Shown: positions 49,439 through 57,229 of the stretch, one piece after another
Layout of the letters: each line of letters starts with the position of its first letter
How positions within the stretch are numbered: position 1 is the first letter of the stretch
Origin: Paracoccaceae bacterium
GTDB taxonomy: Bacteria > Pseudomonadota > Alphaproteobacteria > Rhodobacterales > Rhodobacteraceae
NCBI GenBank assembly: GCA_022843025.1
Contig: JALHOL010000006.1
Location: forward strand, 248,001 to 312,000
Length of the DNA stretch: 64,000 nucleotides
Reading direction: 5' to 3'
The notes under the pieces: model-generated
Told to the model about the DNA's origin: nothing
What the model saw: the letters and a program-made list of their open reading frames with translations, nothing else
The model's database searches: none
Position numbers and translations under genes: made by a program

Positions 49439-50605
49439 ATGGACGACGCACTTTCCTGGGGCTCCATCTTCCTGCGCATCGCAGCGCAGCTCCTGCCCGT
49501 CTGGGTGGCGCTGATCGCCACCTTCGCACTGTCGATGCGCTACAAACGCCGCTTGGGCCTCTATGGCCGCATCTTCGACAGCCCGGTGGGCATGACAGGC
49601 TTCGGCCTTGTGATGTTCTGGGTCTTCATGGCCATCTTCGCCGACTGGATCATCACCCATGATCCGCTGGCACAGCTGTCGGGGATGAAGAACATCCTTC
49701 CCGGTGCGCCGGTCAAGGACGTGGCCGAAGGCGCCTATCCCTATTACCTGCTGGGCGGCGACCACCTCGCCCGCGACGTGTTTTCCCGCATGGTCATGGG
49801 CGCGCGCGAAGTGCTCAAGATCGCCCCCGCCGCCACGGTCATCGCCTTCATGGTCGGCATCACACTGGGCCTGCCCGCAGGCTATCTGGGCGGCAAGCTC
49901 GACACCACGATCAGCTTCATCTCCAATCTCGTCCTCGCCTTCCCGGTGATCTTGCTGTTCTACCTGCTGGTCACGCCCGAGATTCGCGTCACCGGCATCC
50001 CCACGGCGCTCGCCGCAATCCTGTTCATCTTCCCGGTGATCTTCCTCACGCTGCTCTTGAACGCGCGCTTCTTCACCGCACCGTCCAAGCGCAACCTCTA
50101 TGTGGGTCTCGTCCTCGTCATCGGCCTCTGGGCCTATTCCGGCCTGGCCTTCAATGCCGATCCCACCGGCATCTGGTCGATGGACCCGAACATGCTCAAC
50201 GTCTTCGTCTCGGTCGTCTTCGTGAACTCGCCCGGCGTGTTCCGCATCGTCCGCGGCATGGTGATGGACATCAAAACCCGCGATTACGTCGCCGCCGGCC
50301 AGACCCGCGGCGAAGGCCCGTGGTACATCATGCTGTGGGAGATCCTGCCCAACGCACGCGGCCCGCTGATCGTCGATTTCTGCCTGCGCATCGGCTACAC
50401 CACCATCCTTCTCGGAACGCTCGGCTTCTTCGGCCTCGGCGTCACGCCCGAATCCCCCGACTGGGGCAGCACCATCAACTATGGCCGCCGCCTGCTGGCC
50501 ATAGCCCCCCACCCGGCGGTCGTCCCCGCCTTCGCCCTCATGTCGCTTGTCCTTGGCCTGAACCTCCTCGCCGATGGCTTGCGCGAAGAAAGCATGAAGG
50601 ACTGA
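49439..50605 (+). CDS. ABC transporter permease, DppC/OppC type
   Basis: The second permease, 388 aa. The N-terminal segments (GMTGFGLVMFWVFMAIFADWI) are followed by the DppC-type core: VMGAREVLKIAPAATVIAFMVGI, and the EAA loop TRDYVAAGQTRGEGPWYIMLWEILPNARGPLIVDF (50271-50378). It is longer than standard DppC (about 300 aa) because of an insertion with extra hydrophobic segments near 185-235. It is followed by an AAATATCC repeat and then the ATPase gene. Confidence 0.92.
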   Translation: MDDALSWGSIFLRIAAQLLPVWVALIATFALSMRYKRRLGLYGRIFDSPVGMTGFGLVMFWVFMAIFADWIITHDPLAQLSGMKNILPGAPVKDVAEGAYPYYLLGGDHLARDVFSRMVMGAREVLKIAPAATVIAFMVGITLGLPAGYLGGKLDTTISFISNLVLAFPVILLFYLLVTPEIRVTGIPTALAAILFIFPVIFLTLLLNARFFTAPSKRNLYVGLVLVIGLWAYSGLAFNADPTGIWSMDPNMLNVFVSVVFVNSPGVFRIVRGMVMDIKTRDYVAAGQTRGEGPWYIMLWEILPNARGPLIVDFCLRIGYTTILLGTLGFFGLGVTPESPDWGSTINYGRRLLAIAPHPAVVPAFALMSLVLGLNLLADGLREESMKD

Positions 50606-50625
50606 TCCCATGACCCGCCCCAAAT

Positions 50626-50676
50626 TCTTCTCTGTTGAAATATCCCACGGGGGTCCGGGGGTGTGAAACCCCCGGT
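50626..50676. repeat. AAATATCC/G-rich hairpin repeat, copy 4, inside the ABC operon
   Basis: TCTTCTCTGTTGAAATATCC (50626-50645) is identical to copy 3, followed by GGGGGTCC and a perfect 7-bp hairpin (50655-50661 with 50669-50675). It lies between the second permease and ATPase genes, which run the same way. Confidence 0.75.
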
Positions 50677-50705
50677 CCCGCACCCTCCACCCGCGCGAGG
50701 CCACC

Positions 50706-52790
50706 ATGTCTGAACCCTGGGATCCGTCCAAACCCATCCTCGAGATCGAGAACCTCTCGATCTCCTTCTTCACGCGCCTGCGCGAAATCCCCGCCGTGAT
50801 GGATTTCTCCTGCACCGTCATGGCCGGTGAGGCGATGGGGCTGGTGGGCGAATCCGGCTGCGGCAAATCTACCGTCGCCCTCGCCGTCATGCGCTATCTG
50901 GGCAAGAACGGCCGCATCACGGGCGGCACCATCCGCTTCAAGGGGCGCGACCTGACGAATATGGAAGATGAAGAGCTGCGCAAGATCCGCGGCTCGGAAA
51001 TCGCCATGATCTATCAGGAACCCATGGCCTCGCTGAACCCGGCGATGAAGATCGGCGCGCAACTGGCCGAAGTGCCGATGATCCATCAGGGCATGGCCAA
51101 GGACGATGCCTGGAAACTCGCGCGTCAGATCGTGGCCGATGTCCGCCTGCCCGACCCCGACCGCATCATCAACGCCTACCCGCATCAGCTTTCCGGTGGC
51201 CAGCAGCAGCGCATCGTCATCGCCATGGCGCTGATGTCCAAACCCGCGCTCCTGATCCTTGATGAACCCACCACCGCGCTCGACGTGACAGTTGAGGCCG
51301 GCATCGTCGATCTGGTCAAGGAACTTGGCACAAGATACGGCACCTCCATGCTGTTCATCAGCCACAACCTCGGCCTCGTGCTCGATGTCTGCGACCGGCT
51401 CTGCGTCATGTATTCCGGTGAGGCGGTGGAAACCGGCAATGTCGAGGAAGTCTTCGACAAGATGCGCCACCCCTATACCCAGGCGCTCTTCCGCTCCATC
51501 CCTCTGCCCGGTGCCGACAAGAACACCCGCCCGCTCGTGGCCATTCCCGGCAACTTCCCCCTGCCGCATGAACGCCCCAACGGGTGCAACTTCGGCCCGC
51601 GCTGCGATTACTTCAAGGATGGCCTTTGCAACGCGCAGGACGTGCCCATGGCCACCGTCCCCGATGACAACCGGCACGAAACCCGCTGTCTCCGCTTTGC
51701 CGAGATCGACTGGAACGCCCCCCTCGCCGCCGTGAAAATGGTCGAGAAAACGCCTATCGGGCGCGTGGTCCTGAAGCTCGACGATCTCAAGAAATACTAT
51801 TCCGTCTCCGGCTCCGCCTTCGGTGGCGGCTCGGCCAAGGTGGTAAAGGCCAATGAAACCCTCAGCTTCGAGGCGCGCGAAGGCGAAACCCTCGCCATCG
51901 TGGGTGAATCCGGCTGCGGCAAATCCACCTTCGCCAAGGTGCTGATGGGGCTGGAAACGGCAACCAGCGGCCAGATCATGCTGTTTGATGAGAACGTCCA
52001 GAACACGCCCATCCAGATGCGTGACACGGGCACCATCTCCAAACTGCAAATGGTGTTTCAAAACCCGTTCGACACGCTCAACCCGTCCTCAACCGTGGGC
52101 CGCCAAATCATCCGCGCGCTGGAGATTTTCAAATTCGGCGACTCTGATGCCGAACGTCAGTCCCGGATGCTGGAACTGCTCGATCTCGTCAAACTCCCCC
52201 GCGCCTTCGCCGACCGGATGCCGCGCCAACTGTCCGGCGGCCAGAAGCAGCGAGTCGGCATCGCACGCGCCTTTGCAGGCGGGGCCAAGGTGGTGGTGGC
52301 CGATGAACCCGTCTCCGCGCTTGATGTGTCGGTGCAGGCCGCCGTGACCGACCTCCTGATGGACATCCAACGCAAAAACAAGACGACGCTGCTTTTCATC
52401 AGCCATGACCTGTCCATCGTGCGCTACCTGTCGGATCGCGTCATGGTCATGTATCTGGGCCATGTGGTGGAAATGGGCACCACCGATCAGGTGTTCCAGC
52501 CGCCCTACCACCCCTATACCGAGGCGCTGCTGTCGGCCGTTCCCATCGCCGATACTCGCGTACAGAAAAAACGCATCGTGCTGGAAGGCGACATCCCCTC
52601 AGCCGTCAACCCGCCCCCTGGCTGCCCGTTCCAGACCCGCTGCCGCTGGAAATCGCAGGTCGCAGGCGGGCTCTGCGATCGTGAGGTGCCCCCGGTGCGG
52701 ATGATGGAAGGCGGCCATCAGATCAAATGCCACCTGCCGGACGAGGTTTTCGCCACGATGGAGCCGGTCATCAAGATCGCCGCCGAATAA
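50706..52790 (+). CDS. Dual ATP-binding subunit of dipeptide-type ABC importer (DppD-DppF fusion)
   Basis: A cytoplasmic ATPase of 694 aa with two complete nucleotide-binding domains. NBD1 has GLVGESGCGKST, the signature LSGGQQQRIVIAMAL and Walker B LLILDEPTTALDV. NBD2 (after about residue 350) has AIVGESGCGKSTFAK, LSGGQKQRVGIARAF and VVVADEPVSALDV. Each NBD ends in an oligopeptide-transporter C-terminal region with a Cys cluster (for example PNGCNFGPRCDYF, and PPGCPFQTRCRWK), the Fe-S-type motif of DppD/OppD. It energises the two permeases encoded upstream. Confidence 0.95.
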   Translation: MSEPWDPSKPILEIENLSISFFTRLREIPAVMDFSCTVMAGEAMGLVGESGCGKSTVALAVMRYLGKNGRITGGTIRFKGRDLTNMEDEELRKIRGSEIAMIYQEPMASLNPAMKIGAQLAEVPMIHQGMAKDDAWKLARQIVADVRLPDPDRIINAYPHQLSGGQQQRIVIAMALMSKPALLILDEPTTALDVTVEAGIVDLVKELGTRYGTSMLFISHNLGLVLDVCDRLCVMYSGEAVETGNVEEVFDKMRHPYTQALFRSIPLPGADKNTRPLVAIPGNFPLPHERPNGCNFGPRCDYFKDGLCNAQDVPMATVPDDNRHETRCLRFAEIDWNAPLAAVKMVEKTPIGRVVLKLDDLKKYYSVSGSAFGGGSAKVVKANETLSFEAREGETLAIVGESGCGKSTFAKVLMGLETATSGQIMLFDENVQNTPIQMRDTGTISKLQMVFQNPFDTLNPSSTVGRQIIRALEIFKFGDSDAERQSRMLELLDLVKLPRAFADRMPRQLSGGQKQRVGIARAFAGGAKVVVADEPVSALDVSVQAAVTDLLMDIQRKNKTTLLFISHDLSIVRYLSDRVMVMYLGHVVEMGTTDQVFQPPYHPYTEALLSAVPIADTRVQKKRIVLEGDIPSAVNPPPGCPFQTRCRWKSQVAGGLCDREVPPVRMMEGGHQIKCHLPDEVFATMEPVIKIAAE

Positions 52791-52976
52791 GCGGAAATTG
52801 ACACAATTTCCGCGTCGTTTTCTGACGCAGAAAACGCCCCACCACTGGGGGGAGCCGGAATTTGCGTCAAATTCCGCCGCGATTTCTGCGTCAGAAATCG
52901 CCCCTTGTCCAAAGCGCCCAAGCCAAAATTCTTCGAAGAATTTTGCAAGAATTTTCGAAAATTCTTGCGCGCGCCC
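52791..52976. repeat. Hairpin array C (six strong stem-loops) between the convergent ABC ATPase and transglycosylase genes
   Basis: Perfect inverted repeats in order: 52791-52800 with 52804-52813 (centre TTGACACAA); 52816-52822 with 52830-52836 (loop TGACGCA); 52856-52864 with 52868-52876 (centre TTGCGTCAA); 52879-52886 with 52894-52901 (loop TGCGTCA); a 22-bp palindrome at 52924-52945; and a 24-bp palindrome from about 52945 to 52968. A small GC hairpin lies near 52837-52852. The first four share the loop core seen in array A. Confidence 0.85.
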
Positions 52977-53575
52977 TACCCGAGGATCGCCTTGACGTAA
53001 TTCTCGGTCTCGGCATAGGGCGGGATGCCGTCATGTTCTTCCACCGCCATCGGCCCGGCATTATAGGCCGCCAGCGCCAGCCGCCAGCTTCCGAACCGGT
53101 CATACATCATCCGCAGATAGCGCGCCCCGCCCTCCAGGTTCTCTTGCGGATCGTTGATATCCACGCTCAGGAACCGCGCCGTATCGGGCATCAGCTGCGC
53201 AAGGCCCGTCGCACCCTTCGGGCTCACCGCGCCGACATTCCAGCCGCTTTCCTGCTGCACCAGCCGCAGGAACAGGTCTTCGGGGATGTTGTGCTTGCGC
53301 GCCGCTGCCTTGGCAACCTCAAGGAACTCGCCCTTGTAATTGCCGCGAAAGGCCGGCACCGGTCCCCCGTCTTCGTCACGTTCGCTTTTGGGCTTCAGCC
53401 GTTCCGATCCGGAATACTGCTTGGACAACCGCCCTTCCAGCAGGTCTTTCTGCTTTTCAAAGATCGCCAGACGCGACACGCCCGATCCCGACAGCGTCAG
53501 CCCTTCCGCGCGCGCGCCTTCTGCCGGCAGCACCGTCCAGACCGCAATCAGGGAACCAAAGACAAAGGTCCGCAT
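52976..53575 (-). CDS. Lytic transglycosylase (SLT domain)
   Basis: A periplasmic peptidoglycan-cleaving enzyme of 199 aa from ATG 53575, giving a normal signal peptide (MRTFVFGSLIAVWTVLPAEG, cleavage near ARA). Longer starts at 53608 and 53647 are possible. The SLT domain holds the catalytic Glu in LRLVQQESGWNVGAVSPKGA, then TGLAQLMPDTARFLSVD, GGARYLRMMYDRFGSWRLAL and AAYNAGPMAVEEH with YVKAIL. The Lys/Arg-rich middle is likely a linker. It is convergent with the ABC operon. Confidence 0.92.
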   Translation of the reverse strand: MRTFVFGSLIAVWTVLPAEGARAEGLTLSGSGVSRLAIFEKQKDLLEGRLSKQYSGSERLKPKSERDEDGGPVPAFRGNYKGEFLEVAKAAARKHNIPEDLFLRLVQQESGWNVGAVSPKGATGLAQLMPDTARFLSVDINDPQENLEGGARYLRMMYDRFGSWRLALAAYNAGPMAVEEHDGIPPYAETENYVKAILG

Positions 53576-53650
53576 CCATCCATCCCGCACATCCAACCGG
53601 GCGGACATTACAAGATCACCGCCCCTCTTGGCCAGTGCCTTGATCACCGC

Positions 53651-54199
53651 TCAGACCTTCGTCGCGGCGGCCGCTTCGGGCACCAGCGGGGCGTTCAGCA
53701 GATCCTCGATCAGCACGCTCACCAACTGCCCGCGCCCCTGCACGCCGGCCTTGCGATAGATGGCATTCAGGTGCGTTTTCACCGTCCCCTCCGCCGATCC
53801 GCGCAGGGTGGCAATCTCGGCAATGGAATAGCCCTTGATGGTAAAGGCCGCGACATCCGCCTCCGATGGCGTCAGGCCCCATTGGCGAAAGTAATCCTCC
53901 ATCAACGAACCCAGCGCCCCGGCCGCCACGCCCAGCGATTTCTCCATCACGGCCTGCCGCCGCATCAGGTTCATCAGCGCCCGCACCTCAAAGGCCAGCC
54001 CGACAAACAGCCCCAGCGTAGCCCCCAGTTCCGGCAGCATATGCGTCAGCACCACGCCGCCTTCCTGGAAATCCTCGACGATATCCACCACAAAAAAGGC
54101 CGAACACAGGATCTGGAACCCGATCAGCAGGATCAGCAGCCGCGCATCACGCGCCTTCGGGCGCGCAACGTCGCGGGTCGAAACAACGTCATCGATCAT
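53651..54199 (-). CDS. LuxR-type HTH regulator with N-terminal membrane segments
   Basis: About 182 aa from ATG 54199; GTG 54217 is an alternative start. Two hydrophobic segments near the N-terminus (RLLILLIGFQILCSAFFVVDI, and MLPELGATLGLFVGLAFEV) would anchor it in the inner membrane. The C-terminal LuxR/GerE HTH is LTPSEADVAAFTIKGYSIAE, then GTVKTHLNAIYRKAGVQGR. It has no receiver domain. It stands next to a cytochrome b561 gene and a PepSY gene on the same strand, so it may sense membrane redox or envelope state (inference). Confidence 0.85.
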   Translation of the reverse strand: MIDDVVSTRDVARPKARDARLLILLIGFQILCSAFFVVDIVEDFQEGGVVLTHMLPELGATLGLFVGLAFEVRALMNLMRRQAVMEKSLGVAAGALGSLMEDYFRQWGLTPSEADVAAFTIKGYSIAEIATLRGSAEGTVKTHLNAIYRKAGVQGRGQLVSVLIEDLLNAPLVPEAAAATKV

Positions 54200-54233
54200 C
54201 GGCTGGCTCACCCTCACCTCACCCGGTCATCCA

Positions 54234-54755
54234 TCAGGGAAGTGTCTTGTACCCTGTCACCATGGATTTCGGAAGGTTTACCCCAAGCCTGCGGCTTTCC
54301 ACCACTACGGCCAGCACATGCACCACGATGGAAATCTCGGCCCAGATGACCAGCACCTCGTGCACTTCCTCCACCCAGCCCACGCCAAAGAACATCAGCG
54401 TCGTCATCGCATAGCCCGACGCCGCCAACCCGGCCATCGTCAACAGCAGGTTGAAGATCATCAGCGCGCCCAGCGGCGAATGGCCTTCATGCACCCGGCG
54501 CCGCCCGGTGGCCATATCACCCACCTGCCCCAGCACCGCATCTGGCCCCGGCAGGAAATCGGCAAAACGCGCATGGCGCGTGCCGATGAAACCCCAGATC
54601 ACCCGCAGCGCGATCAGCCCGGCCACGATATAGCCCACCCATTGATGCGCCACCTTGCCCGGCGCGGTGAAAAAGGCATTGGCCGCAAAGGCCGCCACCA
54701 AGGCCCAGTGAAACACCCGCACCAGCGGATCCCAGACACGCACCTTCACCGACAT
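54234..54755 (-). CDS. Cytochrome b561-type membrane haem protein
   Basis: 173 aa with four membrane helices and histidines placed for two b haems (VFHWALVAAFAANAFF, KVAHQWVGYIVAGLI, HSPLGALMIFNLLL, VHEVLVIWAEISIVVHVLAVV). It begins with VRVWDPLVRVFHW, the hallmark of the cytochrome b/b6-domain family. It likely passes electrons across or within the inner membrane to a periplasmic acceptor. The PepSY gene lies upstream on the same strand and the LuxR-type gene downstream. Confidence 0.92.
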   Translation of the reverse strand: MSVKVRVWDPLVRVFHWALVAAFAANAFFTAPGKVAHQWVGYIVAGLIALRVIWGFIGTRHARFADFLPGPDAVLGQVGDMATGRRRVHEGHSPLGALMIFNLLLTMAGLAASGYAMTTLMFFGVGWVEEVHEVLVIWAEISIVVHVLAVVVESRRLGVNLPKSMVTGYKTLP

Positions 54756-54787
54756 GATCCCAACTCCCGTTCCATGATCCCTTGGGG

Positions 54788-54824
54788 GGCAGGCGCGCCC
54801 GGGTTCACCCCGGCCGCGCCTGCC
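54788..54824. promoter_or_regulatory. Long hairpin between the PepSY and cytochrome b561 genes
   Basis: A 10-bp outer stem (54788-54797 with 54815-54824) and a 5-bp inner stem (54799-54803 with 54809-54813) lie in the 113-bp gap between two genes on the same strand. It is probably an mRNA-processing or attenuation element. Confidence 0.6.
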
Positions 54825-54868
54825 TGCATCATCACCGACGCGCCACCCTTGGGCGCGCCGAAAGGGGA

Positions 54869-55150
54869 TCAGCCCTCTTCACCTTCTTCATGCTCGACCT
54901 GCTTCAGGCCCGCATCGAACCACAGCTCTTCCATCTTGCCGTCCTTGACGACATAGACCTCGATCAGCCCGTCTTCGGCCTTGAACTGGCGGACCTCGTA
55001 GCCTTGGGCCACCAGCTGCGCGGTCAGCGTTTCCTGCACGGCGGCATCCACCGTGGCTTCGGTTTCTGCCATCGTGATGGCAGGCGCGGCAAAGGCACCA
55101 CCCAGGCTTCCAAGGACAAGGGCAACAACGGCAAATTTACGGATCATCAT
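54869..55150 (-). CDS. PepSY domain periplasmic protein
   Basis: 93 aa from ATG 55150, with GGAG five nt upstream (the next codon is also ATG). The signal peptide is MMIRKFAVVALVLGSLGGAF, cleaved near APA/ITMA. The mature part is a single small PepSY-like unit: LTAQLVAQGYEVRQFKAEDG, then LIEVYVVKDGKMEELWFDA, with an acidic tail. Such proteins often accompany haem membrane proteins of the b561 type, as here. Confidence 0.87.
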   Translation of the reverse strand: MMIRKFAVVALVLGSLGGAFAAPAITMAETEATVDAAVQETLTAQLVAQGYEVRQFKAEDGLIEVYVVKDGKMEELWFDAGLKQVEHEEGEEG

Positions 55151-55453
55151 CTCTGCTCCAGGTTTGTTCGCCGACGGACATCTCTGCCGCCGGATGCCCC
55201 CCACCTGCCCCGTTCCACCGTGATCCGAAATCCAACCCAGGTCTTGGATCGGCCTTGGCCTTCCCCCCTCTGACCAAAGGCACAGAGCGGACTTTCGCTC
55301 TCCACCCAAAGGTGCAGGCGCCCCCAAGCCGAGCCCAGCCGATGCCCGCCCTAACCCCAGCCTATGATTGCGGCCTCCTGCCCGGCGGGCTATAGCCTTT
55401 TGTTAACCAGCCGGAGGATAGCCTCCGCACAGGATCAGATTCGGAGGGAAAAC
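55151..55453. other. 303-bp divergent intergenic region, PepSY/ssb
   Basis: No gene or RNA is recognised. It contains a 10-bp palindrome GGCTATAGCC (near 55388-55397) and a 6-bp inverted repeat CGGAGG-atag-CCTCCG (55412-55427), about 30 bp before ssb. I looked for a GTTC-N7-GTTC SOS box, common upstream of ssb in relatives, and did not find one. Confidence 0.5.
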
Positions 55454-55993
55454 ATGGCCGGTTCCGTCAACAAGGTGATCATCGTCGGCAATCTCGGGCG
55501 CGACCCCGAGGTTCGCAGTTTCCAGAACGGCGGCAAGGTGGTGAACCTGCGCATCGCCACCTCGGAAACCTGGCGCGACAAAAGCTCGGGCGAACGCAAG
55601 GAACGCACCGAATGGCATTCCGTGGCGATCTTCAACGAAAACATCGCCAAGGTGGCCGAACAATACCTGAAAAAGGGATCGAAGGTTTACGTCGAAGGCC
55701 AGCTTGAAACCCGCAAGTGGCAGGATCAAAGCGGGCAGGATCGGTATACGACCGAAGTCGTCATCCGCCCCTATCGCGGTGAACTGACCCTGCTTGATGG
55801 CCGCGATGGCGGCGGCGGCGGCGGTGGTGCAGGCGGCGGCGACTACGGCGGCGGCGGCTATGATGATTATCAGGGCGGCGGCGCCTCTGGTGGCGGCGGT
55901 GGCGGCTATCAGGGCGGCGGCGCGCGCAGCGGCGGTGGCGGTGGCGCCCCCGCAGGCGGGCGCAGCGACATGGATGACGAGATCCCCTTCTGA
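55454..55993 (+). CDS. ssb: Single-stranded DNA-binding protein
   Basis: 179 aa from ATG 55454, with GGAGGGAA directly upstream. The N-terminal OB fold (about 1-110) reads [40 protein letters not shown], and [21 protein letters not shown] very Gly-rich flexible linker of about 50 residues follows ([20 protein letters not shown]-type). The acidic tip MDDEIPF recruits partner proteins. It binds single-stranded DNA in replication and repair. Confidence 0.97.
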   Translation: MAGSVNKVIIVGNLGRDPEVRSFQNGGKVVNLRIATSETWRDKSSGERKERTEWHSVAIFNENIAKVAEQYLKKGSKVYVEGQLETRKWQDQSGQDRYTTEVVIRPYRGELTLLDGRDGGGGGGGAGGGDYGGGGYDDYQGGGASGGGGGGYQGGGARSGGGGGAPAGGRSDMDDEIPF

Positions 55994-56020
55994 TCCCAAC
56001 GGCCTTACGGCTGAAACGGC

Positions 56021-56054
56021 AAAGGGCGCATCCCGCAAGGGCCGCGCCCTTTTT
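56021..56054 (+). terminator. Intrinsic terminator after ssb
   Basis: A 9-bp stem AAAGGGCGC (56021-56029) with GCGCCCTTT (56044-56052) continues into TT, 25 bp after the ssb stop. Confidence 0.82.
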
Positions 56055-56144
56055 GCTGCGCCCTTGTCGGGGCAAACTTCCTGCACTGGACCTTGGCCCC
56101 GGCATTCCCTATATATTCACTCAACAACCCCTTCCGGAACCGCC

Positions 56145-56504
56145 ATGACCAACGTGGACAAGATCGAAGGCGCACCGCTGATCGCGCCCTCCAGCACCGA
56201 CCACCCGCTCTACGACCAGGTGGTCGAGGCCTGCCGCACCGTGTTCGATCCGGAAATCCCGGTGAACATCTTCGATCTCGGCTTGGTCTATACTGTCGAC
56301 ATCTCAACCGAGAATGACGTCGACATCACCATGACCCTCACCGCGCCGGGTTGCCCCGTGGCGGGCGAAATGCCCGGCTGGGTGGCCGATGCGGTGGAAC
56401 CCGTGGCCGGGGTGAAATCGGTCAATGTGAAGATGACCTTCGATCCCCCTTGGGGAATGGACATGATGTCCGATGAGGCCCGTCTCGAACTCGGCTTCAT
56501 GTAA
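56145..56504 (+). CDS. SufT/DUF59 (MIP18-like) Fe-S assembly factor
   Basis: 119 aa from ATG 56145. The DUF59 core is VVEACRTVFDPEIPVNIFDL, then GLVYTVDISTENDVDITMTL and the conserved Cys in TAPGCPVAGEMPGWVADAV; the end KMTFDPPWGMDMMSDEARLELG is typical of SufT-type proteins. It helps mature Fe-S proteins. Here it stands apart from a complete suf operon, with a terminator between ssb and it, but sufA lies about 1.5 kb downstream. Confidence 0.92.
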   Translation: MTNVDKIEGAPLIAPSSTDHPLYDQVVEACRTVFDPEIPVNIFDLGLVYTVDISTENDVDITMTLTAPGCPVAGEMPGWVADAVEPVAGVKSVNVKMTFDPPWGMDMMSDEARLELGFM

Positions 56505-56549
56505 GCGCAAAACTTTTTTCTTGCATTTCGGCTTTGCAAAGGTTTTCAT

Positions 56550-56568
56550 TTGCATCATCCTGATGCAA
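56550..56568. promoter_or_regulatory. 19-bp palindrome upstream of the SatD-like gene
   Basis: TTGCATCA (56550-56557), 3 bp, TGATGCAA (56561-56568): perfect arms ending 10 bp before the TTG start. A related TTGCATTTCGG...TTTGCAAA lies just before. It is a candidate operator for the HTH protein encoded next. Confidence 0.6.
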
Positions 56569-56578
56569 GGACTCCGCT

Positions 56579-57229
56579 TTGCAATCTCCGTCCGACCCGG
56601 TCCATGCTGTCATCACAGGTGATCTCGTCGCCTCCAGCACCCTGCCCGACAGCAGGCTCGATGCCGCGATGTCCGCGCTGCACCAAGCCGCGCAAAGCTG
56701 GGCGGCGGAGGATCTGCAATTCACCCGCTTTCGCGGCGATGGCTGGCAGATCCTGATCCAACGCCCCGGACGCGCCTTGCGCATCGCCCTGTCGCTTTCT
56801 GCCGCGCTCACCGCCGCTGATACCGGCCTTTCCACCCGCCTCGCCATCGGCTTTGGCAGCGTCACGCGCCGGCCCACGGGCGATCTTTCCGCCGCCACCG
56901 GAACCGCCTTCATCCGCTCGGGTCGCGCGCTGGATGCCATGCCGCGCAGCCAGACCTGGGCCGTCGCAGGCGGCACGGGCCTGCCCCCGTGGATCGCGGC
57001 CTCCATTCCCCTCGCCGAATGGCACGCCGCGCTCTGGACCAAAGGACAGGCCGCCGTCGTGGCCGAATACCTCGATCCCGTCCACCGCACCCAGGAAGAA
57101 TGGGCCGCCCTCATGGGCCTGACGCGGCAGGCGTGGAAATCCCGCTTCGCCGGATCAGGCATCGCCGCATGGCAGCCGACACTCGACCTTTGGGAAAACT
57201 GGGATGGCGCAGGGATAGGCGATGATTGA
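56579..57229 (+). CDS. SatD-like protein with C-terminal HTH
   Basis: 216 aa from TTG 56579, with AAGGA eight nt upstream. The N-terminal part (AVITGDLVASSTLPDSRLDA ... FTRFRGDGWQILI ... RLAIGFGSV) resembles the SatD family. The C-terminus (RTQEEWAALMGLTRQAWKSRFAG) looks like a DNA-binding helix-turn-helix. It overlaps the next gene (DUF3307) by eight bases, a pairing I recall from other bacteria. The upstream palindrome suggests autoregulation. The biological role is not established. Confidence 0.7.
   Translation: MQSPSDPVHAVITGDLVASSTLPDSRLDAAMSALHQAAQSWAAEDLQFTRFRGDGWQILIQRPGRALRIALSLSAALTAADTGLSTRLAIGFGSVTRRPTGDLSAATGTAFIRSGRALDAMPRSQTWAVAGGTGLPPWIAASIPLAEWHAALWTKGQAAVVAEYLDPVHRTQEEWAALMGLTRQAWKSRFAGSGIAAWQPTLDLWENWDGAGIGDD

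Noticed and set aside
55795-55950. GGC-rich stretch in ssb considered as a tandem DNA repeat or expansion.
   Set aside because: It encodes the ordinary Gly-rich linker of SSB; unit lengths are irregular.
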